Source: Calothrix sp. PCC 7103 (GTDB lineage Bacteria > Cyanobacteriota > Cyanobacteriia > Cyanobacteriales > Nostocaceae). Taken from it: a stretch of 64,000 nucleotides of DNA. The stretch lies in contig NZ_KB217478.1 of assembly GCF_000331305.1 (NCBI RefSeq), positions 6,908,317 to 6,972,316 of the forward strand, read 5' to 3'. This document shows positions 1 through 8,226 of this stretch, piece after piece. Position 1 is the first letter of the stretch; each line of letters begins with the position of its first letter. The notes beneath the pieces are model-generated. The model was not told the origin of the DNA and did no database searches. It saw only the letters and a list, made by a program, of their open reading frames with translations. The translations under genes and the position numbers were made by a program.

Positions 1-1291
1 TATTAACTTTAAGTTGATATTCGTTAACACCAGCATGAATAGTTAGCTGTGAAGGAATCTCTACATGTTCACCATCCGTGTCTTTGGTAAAGTGCTTAGG
101 TGTGTAAACTACTTTATCGATATTACTTATAGCTTCTGGACGCGGATTATGAAATTTGGCGCCAAATAATTCATATGTCAAAGATATGTGATATTGATTT
201 AGTAGCAAGCGAGTTTTACCGATTAAGCAAAATATTACCCAGTAAACCATGAAAACACCTACTCCCCAAAAGGGTAAGGAAAATAAAGCTAAGGCGATAT
301 TTATAAAAGATGGCATACTCAAGGCACCTGCTGTCCAAACAAATATTCCCGTATTCCAAGCAACGGCAAATAATGCGATAAATATTAGCGATGCGTCAAG
401 ACCTGATGGTGGTATTAATATTTCTAAGGCGCCTGAACTTTTATTTAATTGAATTTTGCTCCCGCTTGGCTTAATAGTAGCGGGTACTAGTTGAGATGGC
501 GCCTCTAATATATCTATCGCATAGCGTGCAGAATGTAATCTTCTATCTAAACTGGGTTGCGTCATTGACTGTAACCAGTTTGTAAAATCTATACTTAAAT
601 TAATTGCTTGTTTAAATTGAATTTTTAAATCATTTTGCGGTAAGTCAGCAGGATGTGTACCTGTACAACAGTGAATTAATGTGGCACCTAAACTGTAAAG
701 GTCGGATGCGGGAACTGCGCTACCTCCAAATTGTTCTGGTGCCATATACCCATAAGTTCCAACAACGGTATGCTCTAAGTTAGAAGATGTGATTGTTTTA
801 ACTGCACCAAAATCTATTAAATAAGCTTGTATATTATTAGGTTTTATATCTAGCAATATATTACTAGGCTTGATGTCACGATGGATAACTGGAGGATTTT
901 GTTCGTGTAAATAAATAAGTATTTCTAATATTTGTCGTGCAATTTCTTTAACTTCTATCTCTGTAAAGCTATGCCATTGTTTAAGATGTTGTTCTAATGT
1001 TGGAGAATTTATATAAGTTTGGACAAGGGCAAAATATTCAGGTGTTTGGGAGTCAAAACTATCTATGTAGCGCGGAAGCTTAGGGTGCCTTAAGTTTTTC
1101 AAAATTTGCACTTCGCGCTCAAACAGCTTTAAATCATCCCACTCAAATCCGTCATTGAATAACAGTAGCTTGATAACAACCAATTCTTGTGTTCTCAAGT
1201 CACGTGCTAGTAAAGTTCTTTTCCCCGCTTTCTTACTCAGTTCGCTTTGAATTTCGTAATTTCCCAATGTTTTGCCAATTATATTTTTCAC
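1..1291 (-). CDS. Serine/threonine protein kinase with C-terminal membrane domain (3' end outside window)
   Basis: The reading frame is open from a GTG at 1291 through the left edge, about 430 residues, so the C-terminus is missing. An in-frame TAG lies just upstream of the GTG. The protein-kinase fold is clear: invariant Lys in VVIKLL (about residue 41), HRDIKPSN (137-144), DFG (160-162) and APE (184-186). The glycine-rich loop is degenerate (LSKKAGKRTLLA). After the kinase domain comes a linker and a hydrophobic part at about residues 285-345 that looks like two or more membrane spans, then a soluble tail. Cyanobacterial membrane Ser/Thr kinases often have this layout. The substrate is unknown. 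A 45-residue ORF lies 45 bp upstream on the same strand and may be cotranscribed. Confidence 0.93.
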   Translation of the reverse strand, partial: MKNIIGKTLGNYEIQSELSKKAGKRTLLARDLRTQELVVIKLLLFNDGFEWDDLKLFEREVQILKNLRHPKLPRYIDSFDSQTPEYFALVQTYINSPTLEQHLKQWHSFTEIEVKEIARQILEILIYLHEQNPPVIHRDIKPSNILLDIKPNNIQAYLIDFGAVKTITSSNLEHTVVGTYGYMAPEQFGGSAVPASDLYSLGATLIHCCTGTHPADLPQNDLKIQFKQAINLSIDFTNWLQSMTQPSLDRRLHSARYAIDILEAPSQLVPATIKPSGSKIQLNKSSGALEILIPPSGLDASLIFIALFAVAWNTGIFVWTAGALSMPSFINIALALFSLPFWGVGVFMVYWVIFCLIGKTRLLLNQYHISLTYELFGAKFHNPRPEAISNIDKVVYTPKHFTKDTDGEHVEIPSQLTIHAGVNEYQLKVN

Positions 1292-1336
1292 TACCAACCC
1301 CTACCCGACTCTTTGGTGATACTCAAACCGAATCAA

Positions 1337-1474
1337 TCACGCGCGTTCGTGTGCTAACCATTCCACTTCAGCTTCGGTGTTGAATCCTCCACCAATTTGA
1401 TACTTTTGTTTTCCTGCCCACAGAATAAGCTGTGGGGGTATTTCTATTTTGGCGCCTTTGAAAGTCAGATTCAT
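1337..1474 (-). CDS. Small hypothetical protein (45 aa) upstream of the kinase
   Basis: This ORF starts with ATG at 1474 and ends with TGA. It encodes a short protein beginning MNLTFKGAKIEIPP, continuing with LWAGKQKYQIGGGF and an acidic end EAEVEWLAHERA. The composition and the sharp start and stop look like a real small soluble protein rather than random frame. It lies 45 bp upstream of the kinase start on the same strand, so the two are probably cotranscribed. I do not recognise the family. It could instead be a fragment of a larger ancestral gene. Confidence 0.5.
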   Translation of the reverse strand: MNLTFKGAKIEIPPQLILWAGKQKYQIGGGFNTEAEVEWLAHERA

Positions 1475-2177
1475 ATTGCTGAGGTATATATACCCTAACA
1501 GCTAATCTCTTCTCTTTTAGCTTTGTGAAACCGAGGTAGTTTGAAACAAAGAATTTCCCAGCTCGCGCGCTAACTGAGTTCGGTTAAGTTTGAAGCGGAT
1601 GCTGAGAAACAACGCAAATAATACGGTCTTGTCCATTAAAAAACTGGCGCCCCTTCAGGGGATGGACATGATAGCGAGCAGTAAGTTAGCAGGAAACGCT
1701 ATGGTCATTACACCGAGTGTCGCAAGCTCTTTTTTCAGACGAATTTTACTTGTGATACCAATTTTTTGTGAAGCTGCATAGAAACTATGCTTATATAGCA
1801 AGGCTTTAAGCCAATTGATTATGTGCAGCTTCGTATTAAAATGGTATGAGTGGTTTTTTGACAGTTAATGGTGCATAATCACGGTTTAGTACTTCTATCG
1901 CTTTGCGCTCAATGGAGATGCGTTTTTCGCTCACTTGGTTCGACCATCAACCGTTAAAAGATAGGGAGCATCCCAATTTTGCCAAAATATAAATTTGTCA
2001 TTACTCACTTCTAAATATAGATGATTATGTTGATTTATGAATATCTATTAATACAATAGCCTGTGTACAAATTTCGTGCTGTTGTTGCGCTTAGAGATAG
2101 ATATGTAAAGATAACTGGAGAGCGGTGTTCGCTCTTAACGGGTTAGTCGTGCTTTTATTAATGGGTAAATATTTATT
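1475..2177. other. Intergenic region, no firm gene
   Basis: About 700 bp separate the leftward kinase unit from rightward cbiT. One A+T-rich ORF of 63 codons at 1590-1781 has no ribosome-binding site or recognisable motif and is not accepted as a gene. A 32-codon open segment on the minus strand is listed separately. Two GGCGCC sites lie nearby. The stretch at 2040-2160 before cbiT is A+T-rich and presumably holds its promoter, but no consensus element stands out. Confidence 0.5.
1836..1934 (-). pseudogene. Possible small ORF or gene relic (32 aa)
   Basis: On the minus strand a GTG at 1934 opens a 32-residue frame beginning VSEKRISIERKAIEVL and ending KKPLIPF with TAA at 1836. The amphipathic, charged composition looks protein-like, and the frame is closed by TGA just upstream of the GTG. 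It may be a very small gene or the C-terminal remnant of a lost one. The evidence is composition only and I cannot name a family. Confidence 0.2.
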
Positions 2178-2780
2178 ATGACTTCTAAACTTTGGTCTTA
2201 TGTTACTCCTGGTATCCCTGATGATTTATTCGATAATTTACCGGGTATTCCCTTAAGTCCGCGCGAAATCAGATTACAGTTATTGTCACAATTACGACTG
2301 AAATCTGATTCAGTGTTATGGGATATTGGTGCGGGAACAGGAACTATTCCAGTTGAAGCAGGATTGTTGTGTTCACAGGGTAAAATTGTTGCTGTCGAAC
2401 GTGATGAAGAAGTAGCAAATTTGATACGACGTAACTGTGAACGCTTTGAAGTTCAAAACGTTGAAGTTGTTGAAGGAAGCGCACCAGAATGCTTACACGA
2501 CTTAAAAGCGACGCCTGATAGAGTATGTATCGAAGGGGGACGTGCTATCAGTGAAATTATGCAGACAGCATGGAGTTATTTACCCGCATCAGGTCGAGTC
2601 GTGGCAACAGCTGCTAATCTAGAGAGTCTGTATACTATTTCTCAAAGCTTTGCTCAATTACGAGCAGTAAATATCGAAGTCGTTCAATGTTCAGTTAACC
2701 GCTTGGAAATGCGTGGTTTTTCTCAAGCTTTTGCTGCTGTAGACCCCATTTTTATTTTGAGCGGAGAAAAATTAGATTAA
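2178..2780 (+). CDS. cbiT: Precorrin-6B C15-methyltransferase / decarboxylase subunit CbiT
   Basis: The 200-residue protein has the length and order of stand-alone CbiT, the SAM-dependent enzyme that methylates C15 and decarboxylates precorrin-6B/7 in cobalamin synthesis. The N-terminus carries the family stretch PGIPDDLF and PLSPREIR. The SAM-binding loop DIGAGTGT is at about residues 49-56, followed by an acidic residue in VAVERDEE that should bind the ribose. The start is ATG at 2178. The gene is followed 39 bp later by cdsA on the same strand. A CobE/CbiG-type cobalamin gene occurs at 32 kb, so the pathway genes are scattered. Confidence 0.9.
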   Translation: MTSKLWSYVTPGIPDDLFDNLPGIPLSPREIRLQLLSQLRLKSDSVLWDIGAGTGTIPVEAGLLCSQGKIVAVERDEEVANLIRRNCERFEVQNVEVVEGSAPECLHDLKATPDRVCIEGGRAISEIMQTAWSYLPASGRVVATAANLESLYTISQSFAQLRAVNIEVVQCSVNRLEMRGFSQAFAAVDPIFILSGEKLD

Positions 2781-2819
2781 TTAAATTAACAAATAAAATA
2801 AATTGTTTAGTAATAGGAG

Positions 2820-3767
2820 ATGCAAAAAGTGGCGAATCAATCAAAAATCCATAATTCACAATCTACAATCAAAAATCAGTCTGTTCCTTGGACTCGCATT
2901 TTGAGCGGAGTCGTTGCAATCGCAGTTGCCCTTACTGCTACACTTTTGGGTGGCTGGTATTTTACGTTTGTTTATGCGGTGATTATTTATCTTGGTCAAA
3001 ACGAGTTTTTTGACCTCGTGCGTGCTAAAGGTATTGCACCTGCTGCGAAAACCACCCTTGCTGTCAGTCTTACCCTTCTCGGAATTTGCACTGTTGATGG
3101 AAATCTTGCTGATGCTGTAATGCCTATTGCTGGTACTTTTATTTGTTTTTACTTACTTTTTCAACCTAAAATTGCTACTATCGCTGATATTTCTGCTTCT
3201 ATATTAGGTTTATTTTATACAGGATATTTGCCTTCTTATTGGGTAAGATTACGACAAATTAATAGTGCTAGCGCTGCTAATTTACCTTTGAGTGGTTATT
3301 TCCCATCTTCGTGGAGTGATTTATTTGATAGAGCTAATGTAACTTCTATACCTCAAGGGTTAAGTGTTACAGTTGTAACGTTTTTATGTATTTGGGCTTC
3401 TGATATCGGCGCCTATTTTGTTGGTAAATATTTTGGTAAAACTCCGCTATCGGGTATTAGTCCGAAGAAAACAGTCGAAGGCGCCTTGTTTGGTATCGGT
3501 GGCAGTATTACTGTTGCAGTAATTAGCGCGTACTATCTCAAATTTCCGCAATTTTTACTCACAGGCGCCGCGTTAGGATTATTAATTGGTATCGCAAGTC
3601 TTTTGGGTGACTTAACCGAGTCGATGCTCAAACGCGATGCTGGGGTAAAAGACTCTGGACAATTAATCCCCGGTCACGGTGGTATTTTAGACCGTACTGA
3701 CAGCTACATATTCACGGCACCACTTGTATACTACTTTGTAACACTCTTACTACCACTATTTAACTAG
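2820..3767 (+). CDS. cdsA: Phosphatidate cytidylyltransferase CdsA
   Basis: This integral membrane enzyme makes CDP-diacylglycerol from phosphatidic acid and CTP. The C-terminal signature is complete: SMLKRDAGVKDSG followed by PGHGGILDR, with conserved Asp and His residues. Seven or more hydrophobic segments span the protein, and length (315 aa) is normal to slightly long. The annotated ATG at 2820 directly abuts the AGGAG sequence, so a GTG nine bases downstream is better spaced. The first 25 residues (SKIHNSQSTIKNQ) derive from a short A+T-rich direct repeat like those found between cyanobacterial genes. A perfect 8-bp hairpin at 3801-3819 follows the stop but has no strong T-run. Confidence 0.93.
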   Translation: MQKVANQSKIHNSQSTIKNQSVPWTRILSGVVAIAVALTATLLGGWYFTFVYAVIIYLGQNEFFDLVRAKGIAPAAKTTLAVSLTLLGICTVDGNLADAVMPIAGTFICFYLLFQPKIATIADISASILGLFYTGYLPSYWVRLRQINSASAANLPLSGYFPSSWSDLFDRANVTSIPQGLSVTVVTFLCIWASDIGAYFVGKYFGKTPLSGISPKKTVEGALFGIGGSITVAVISAYYLKFPQFLLTGAALGLLIGIASLLGDLTESMLKRDAGVKDSGQLIPGHGGILDRTDSYIFTAPLVYYFVTLLLPLFN

Positions 3768-3915
3768 CAACCGATATTCTATAGATACGCGAAATACGAG
3801 CTATTAGTTTTACTAATAGATCAATTAAGATTTCCTTAACGTTTTTTGGTAAAAGTAAAGATGGTATTTGTGCTTACGTAGCACTATTTATTAGTCAACA
3901 GGGCAGGTGGAAACT

Positions 3916-4248
3916 ATGTTAGTGTGCCAATCCCCAGTGGTTGAAATCAGAGAATATTTTCTAGAAAAATGGGGTAGAGAATGTATATATTGTGGTGTAA
4001 AAGATGTTCAGTTAGAGATAGAACACATAGCTCCAAAATCGAAAGGTGGTAGTGATAGAGTTAGTAATTTAACGTTGGCTTGTAATGATTGCAACCAACG
4101 TAAAGGGAATATGGATATTTCTGATTTTTTAGATTACAAAGGTTGTGAAGTTTTAATTAATAACGAAAAGGTAAGTGTTCCTACAATGAGGAGCATCAGT
4201 TTTGCATATCGTGCTGATGGATGTGACTATAAATTCGCCCACGTTTAA
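3916..4248 (+). CDS. Small HNH endonuclease-like protein, resembles the IscB HNH segment
   Basis: The 110-residue protein has two CxxC pairs (CIYC and CNDC) around [11 protein letters not shown] and ends the core with NQRKGN, a zinc-bound beta-beta-alpha HNH domain. The surrounding words [16 protein letters not shown] and [13 protein letters not shown] are those I associate with the HNH insert of IscB proteins, yet no RuvC-like part flanks it in this ORF. The C-terminal 40 residues are not familiar. ATG at 3916 is preferred because AGGTGG lies 5-7 bases upstream, although a GTG at 3907 is in frame. It could be a free-standing HNH nuclease or a domain left from a decayed IscB element. Confidence 0.75.
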   Translation: MLVCQSPVVEIREYFLEKWGRECIYCGVKDVQLEIEHIAPKSKGGSDRVSNLTLACNDCNQRKGNMDISDFLDYKGCEVLINNEKVSVPTMRSISFAYRADGCDYKFAHV

Positions 4249-4303
4249 CACAGGTTTATGAGCTTTTAACAGAAATTACTACGCTATCTTGCCATTAGAT
4301 ACT

Positions 4304-5152
4304 ATGACAAAATTAGAAAGTAGCAGAATAATTTTACCCGTACCGCCATCAATATCTAGCCATAAGGCAGGGTGGGAAAACATCTGTCTAGAGTATTATC
4401 AGCTTCCAGCGTTTGAAATTCCAGCGCATTACCAAAGCGATTACACCATCGTAATTCATATTTCTTGTCAGCGCTTAAAAAGAAAGTTAGATGAATGCTT
4501 TTGTACTGAGGATATTAAGGTTGGGGACATCGCAGTAATTCCTCCAGGTGTAATTCACTCTTGCACAACACAACAGTCAGAGTTAATTATTTTGACGCTT
4601 TCAGAAAAGTTAATATCCCAAGCTAAGAGTCAAGATTTTGAACACGCTGAGATTTTACCACACTTCGCTAAACCAGACCCACTCATTTATCAAATTGGGA
4701 TAGCGCTCAAAGCCACATTAATATCAAATACTGTAGGTAGTTATGCTTATGCTGAATCGATGGGCATAGCATTAGCAGCACATTTAGTTCAAAATTACTC
4801 ATTGCACAAGCAACAATGTAACGAATGTTGTAAAGGTTTACCGTCATCGAAGTTGCTCAAAATCAACCAGTTTATTTGTAACCACTTGTCAGAAAATTTG
4901 TTAATTGGTTCAATGGCAAGAGAGATTGGCATGAGCAAGTATCATTTCGCACGTTTATTTAAAGAATCGACGGGAATGTCTCCTTATCAATATTTAATAA
5001 AATGTCGCATCGAACGTGCTAAAATACTTCTCCGAGATAAAACCGCAAGAATTTCTGAAGTTGCTTCGACTGTTGGATTTAGCGACCAAAGTCAATTTAC
5101 AAGACACTTTAAACGCTTAGTAGGAGCGACACCACAACAAGTTAGAAATTAG
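4304..5152 (+). CDS. AraC family transcriptional regulator
   Basis: The protein of about 282 residues has an N-terminal cupin-like sensing region (GDIAVIPPGVIHSC around residues 80-95) and a C-terminal double helix-turn-helix of the AraC/XylS type, with IGMSKYHFARLFKE, ISEVASTVGFSDQSQF and the terminal RHFKRLVGATPQQ. Such regulators bind DNA as sensors of a small ligand, but the ligand cannot be read from sequence. ATG at 4304 is preferred over a TTG at 4289 that is in frame. It stands alone between the HNH gene and a repeat-containing gap, so no target operon is obvious. Confidence 0.9.
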   Translation: MTKLESSRIILPVPPSISSHKAGWENICLEYYQLPAFEIPAHYQSDYTIVIHISCQRLKRKLDECFCTEDIKVGDIAVIPPGVIHSCTTQQSELIILTLSEKLISQAKSQDFEHAEILPHFAKPDPLIYQIGIALKATLISNTVGSYAYAESMGIALAAHLVQNYSLHKQQCNECCKGLPSSKLLKINQFICNHLSENLLIGSMAREIGMSKYHFARLFKESTGMSPYQYLIKCRIERAKILLRDKTARISEVASTVGFSDQSQFTRHFKRLVGATPQQVRN

Positions 5153-5645
5153 CAATTGTAGAGACGAGACATGTCACGTCTTCTTATAGCAAGAATCTTC
5201 TAATAAAAAGCAACAATGTTCTATACAACGGCGCCCACTGTTTAATATTGTTTGATTAAGTGTGTAAGTCCCAATTAATCGGTTAGTGGTTTTCAGCCCA
5301 AGGTGATCCCCGTTACTTCCTTTTTAGGTTGTTCGAGGTAATCTTTGCATAAGCAAACAGTTTTGAGGTGTATAAATACTACACTTAGGCTGAGTGCATA
5401 TGACTCAGGAGCTGTACCACTTTTTAATTTATTGCTGTGTTAACTTTTGGAGAGAGCAATGAATGGTATAAGCAAACCTCACTTCAATAGTAGTCGTATT
5501 ATGTACTTCTCAAAACTGTTATTGCTTTTGTTTGATGAATGTTCCCATAGGCGGCGCCTGGGGTATGATAAAAACAGAGCATCGGACATTGAAGTTTTCG
5601 ATTTCATATCGAAACGCTTCATATCTAAATGTACTCAGAATTAAT
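5153..5645. repeat. Intergenic region with a dispersed palindrome copy
   Basis: Just after the AraC gene, at 5161-5182, lies an imperfect copy of a palindrome (GAGACG then ACATGT then CACGTCTT) that also occurs inside carB at 23119-23140. The rest, to 5645, contains an ORF of doubtful reality (listed separately) and the end of the leftward DUF2993 gene. No promoter or RNA structure was recognised in the remainder. Confidence 0.6.
5459..5644 (+). CDS. Doubtful small ORF (61 aa)
   Basis: ATG at 5459 is preceded by GGAGAGAG at a good ribosome-binding distance, which is the main reason to list it. The product begins MNGISKPHFNSSR, has a short hydrophobic run KLLLLLF and then a basic, mixed tail. 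No family is recognised, and the frame runs to one base before the convergent DUF2993 gene. The hydrophobic run is too short to be a sure membrane span. It may be chance. Confidence 0.25.
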   Translation: MNGISKPHFNSSRIMYFSKLLLLLFDECSHRRRLGYDKNRASDIEVFDFISKRFISKCTQN

Positions 5646-6359
5646 TTAGGGGTTGATATTAATTCGCCCTAAGACGGTTACTTTACCTGGTATAAGCTCT
5701 AATTGTTTAATGTCAACATCAGAGCCAAGGTCAAAGTGTTGTCCATTTTTCTTGTGTCCGTGTTGCTCTACCTGTCCAGCAGGAGTGAGTTTTAACTCAT
5801 GACTATTAATTAGCTCTAAATCAATACCAATTTCTAACGGTGCTTCAAGCTTGGTATCGATTTCAGTATCTGGATTCGCAAAAAGTATAAATTTGTTATT
5901 GCTAAGAATAATTTTTTGCCAGATAATAGACTTGGAATTTTTCGCAAGTTCTGGTATAAGTTGTAGCAATACGTCATTCAAGGCGCCTGATAATAATGCA
6001 GATGTTAGAGAGGCGTTTACGTCTTCTTGTTCTAGAACTAAAGTACCATTTACTGGTATTGTTTCTGACAATCGAAGCGGTTGTCCTTTAAGTATAGAGC
6101 CAGTATTAATGCGGATATTTTCAGCGGTTAATTGAATTGAGGTGAGGTGAAGACCTTTGTATACGGCGCCACTCGCGAACACAGAAACAGAAGGAATTCT
6201 GCCAGATAAAAGCTGACGGTCACTAGCTTGGATATCGATGTCTAGCTCTTGGATGTCGCTAACTTGAGAGCGCACGAACAATTTGAGGGCGCCTTTGAGA
6301 ACAGTAGTGATAACTCGGATTTTGGGTGTAATTTTATTCTCTGTATGATTCTGTGACAT
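5646..6359 (-). CDS. DUF2993 (LmeA-like) protein
   Basis: The 237-residue protein matches the cyanobacterial DUF2993 family: a core of alternating beta strands with LDIDIQASDRQLLSGRIPSVSV near residues 40-60 and TSIQLTAENIRIN around residue 75. Related actinobacterial LmeA proteins bind phospholipids in the cell envelope, so a lipid-binding role is an inference. No signal peptide is visible at this start. It faces away from rluB; the 160-bp gap to the right presumably contains both promoters. Confidence 0.8.
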   Translation of the reverse strand: MSQNHTENKITPKIRVITTVLKGALKLFVRSQVSDIQELDIDIQASDRQLLSGRIPSVSVFASGAVYKGLHLTSIQLTAENIRINTGSILKGQPLRLSETIPVNGTLVLEQEDVNASLTSALLSGALNDVLLQLIPELAKNSKSIIWQKIILSNNKFILFANPDTEIDTKLEAPLEIGIDLELINSHELKLTPAGQVEQHGHKKNGQHFDLGSDVDIKQLELIPGKVTVLGRININP

Positions 6360-6521
6360 TTAAGTAACTCAGTAAACAACAAACAACCATGAACATTAAA
6401 TTTAGTCTATATACAAAGCCTAATTAAACAATTTTTAACTGTAACATTGGACTCTATTAAGTACAGTGTCTAACATATTATTATTTACTTACCATTGTTC
6501 GCTTAATGCAGTATTATTATC

Positions 6522-7274
6522 ATGGAGGCTAGGTTACAAAAAGTACTTTCGCAGTGGGGTATTGCTTCACGTCGTCAAGCTGAAGAAATGATTCGGCAGT
6601 CACGAGTGCGGATAAATGGAGCATTAGCAGAAGTAGGGCAAAAAGTGGACCCACAACGCGATGTTATTACCGTTGACGGAAAAGCAATAGCTACAACCGA
6701 ACGTCCATCTTTAATATATTTATTGCTAAATAAACCAGTTGGAGTAGTCTCAACTTGCGATGATCCCCAAGGACGGACAACAGTAATAGACTTGTTACCA
6801 AAAGAATTGAGTTCGGGTCTAGGTATTCATCCGGTGGGTCGTCTGGATGCAGAATCAACTGGAGCGTTAATTTTAACGAATGATGGTGATTTAACGTATT
6901 CGTTAACTCATCCAAAACATAGTATTCCTAAAACTTATCGCGTATTGGTGCAAGGACAAGTCAACGATGATGTACTTACATCATGGTGCCAAGGGGTAAT
7001 GCTTGACGGCAGAAAAACTAGACAAGCTTCTGTGCGTGTTGTCAAGAGAATGCCAACACAAACGAGGTTAGAAATAGTTTTGAAAGAGGGTCGGAATCGC
7101 CAAATTCGCAGGGTAGCAGAGCAATTAGGACATCCAGTAATTGAACTACATCGTACCGCTATCGGTTCTATTGAGTTACAAAAAACAGGACAGTCTTTGT
7201 TGGCAGAGGGTTCCTATCGTTATTTAAAAGATTTTGAAATTCGCAGTTTGCATTCATATATAGAAGCGGATTAG
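6522..7274 (+). CDS. rluB: Ribosomal large-subunit pseudouridine synthase, RluB/RsuA family
   Basis: An N-terminal S4 RNA-binding domain (residues 2-48, LQKVLSQWGIASRRQAEEMI) precedes the catalytic domain with LLLNKPVGVVST and the catalytic Asp109 in GRLDAESTG. The KEGRNRQIRR motif near the C-terminus is also typical. These enzymes isomerise a single uridine in rRNA; the exact position cannot be told from sequence. At 250 residues it is compact. It is followed 49 bp later by the RodZ-like gene on the same strand, so the two may be cotranscribed. Confidence 0.9.
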   Translation: MEARLQKVLSQWGIASRRQAEEMIRQSRVRINGALAEVGQKVDPQRDVITVDGKAIATTERPSLIYLLLNKPVGVVSTCDDPQGRTTVIDLLPKELSSGLGIHPVGRLDAESTGALILTNDGDLTYSLTHPKHSIPKTYRVLVQGQVNDDVLTSWCQGVMLDGRKTRQASVRVVKRMPTQTRLEIVLKEGRNRQIRRVAEQLGHPVIELHRTAIGSIELQKTGQSLLAEGSYRYLKDFEIRSLHSYIEAD

Positions 7275-7323
7275 TGAAATTAGTATTCCTATTGACGATT
7301 CAGCTGGGTAAGGAGTCAAAAAC

Positions 7324-8118
7324 ATGAAGTGGTTAAACTTGAAGACAAAAGAAAATACACAAGAGTCTCCTTCATTAGACGAGCAAAGAGCCAATATTTT
7401 GACTGAAATTGGCTTAAAGCTTCGTTCAACACGTGAAGCACACCAATTTAGTATAGATGACGTAGCTGCCTACACAAAAATAGCTCGTCGCTCGCTACAA
7501 GCAATTGAGGATGCAAATTTTGATGATCTACCAGAACCCATTTATACCCAAGGTTTAATTAAGCGCTATGCTGATGCACTTGGATTTAATGGTATAGAAC
7601 TTGCGAATAACTACCCAATAGGAGTTAACCGTGTTAATTGTATATCTAAGTGGAAAAATACATCACAGGGTCAACTGCGACCAGTTCATCTATATTTAAT
7701 TTATGTTGGTTTAATCGTTTGCTCAGTAAGCGGTTTATCACACGTTTTAACTATTGCAACAGTTCCCGACAACTCTGAAAACCAAGCAAAATCGCCATCT
7801 TCATCTAAAAACACCCAAGAGTTTGCGCTTCAACCTGCCATTAATAACCAAACAAGCGATGATAAAAATCGTCAAGTCCAGGTAGGAGTAACATTAAAAG
7901 ACTCATCATGGATTCGTGTTGAAGCAGATGGCAAAACCGAATTTGAGGGTGTACTTCCTCAAGGAACCCAACGTACATGGAAAGCACAAGCACAACTTAT
8001 AGTTCGTGCAGGTAATGCTGGAGGTGTAATGCTAAGTGTCAACCAGCAACAGGCAAAACCAATGGGAGAACCTGGTAAACCCGAAGAAATGAAAATCGCT
8101 GCTAAAACCAGGTCTTAG
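7324..8118 (+). CDS. RodZ-like helix-turn-helix membrane protein
   Basis: The layout is that of RodZ: a cytoplasmic helix-turn-helix domain at about residues 25-95 (IGLKLRSTREAHQFSIDDVA, YTQGLIKRYADALG), one membrane span at about 120-145 (LYLIYVGLIVCSVSGLSHVL), a low-complexity linker, and a C-terminal beta domain of the DUF4115 type (SSWIRVEADGKTEFEG). RodZ links MreB filaments to the elongation machinery in rod-shaped bacteria. The local sequence shows no MreB neighbour. A large inverted repeat follows the stop. Confidence 0.85.
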   Translation: MKWLNLKTKENTQESPSLDEQRANILTEIGLKLRSTREAHQFSIDDVAAYTKIARRSLQAIEDANFDDLPEPIYTQGLIKRYADALGFNGIELANNYPIGVNRVNCISKWKNTSQGQLRPVHLYLIYVGLIVCSVSGLSHVLTIATVPDNSENQAKSPSSSKNTQEFALQPAINNQTSDDKNRQVQVGVTLKDSSWIRVEADGKTEFEGVLPQGTQRTWKAQAQLIVRAGNAGGVMLSVNQQQAKPMGEPGKPEEMKIAAKTRS

Positions 8119-8149
8119 GGTGTGTTCCGCAGTACCCTTGGGTTTTATT

Positions 8150-8217
8150 GATGGTGCGTGAAAGCATTTTAATATTTCGTTTCCGAAGTAGACAGTAATA
8201 GCTTTCACGCATCCTAC
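8150..8217. repeat. Inverted repeat between convergent genes, possible bidirectional terminator
   Basis: The arms at about 8150-8165 (GGTGCGTGAAAGC) and 8201-8217 (GCTTTCACGCATCC) are nearly complementary around a 35-bp loop. The element lies between the convergent RodZ-like gene and malQ, where a transcript-ending hairpin would be useful, but no long T-run follows on either strand. It is probably a dispersed repeat serving or tolerated as a terminator. Confidence 0.6.
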
Positions 8218-8226
8218 TCTTAACTT

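Noticed and set aside
249-452. Plus-strand 67-codon ORF at the left edge
   Set aside because: It lies antisense to the kinase membrane region and has no independent support.
1590-1781. Plus-strand 63-codon ORF between kinase and cbiT
   Set aside because: No ribosome-binding site and no recognisable motif; A+T-rich non-coding composition.
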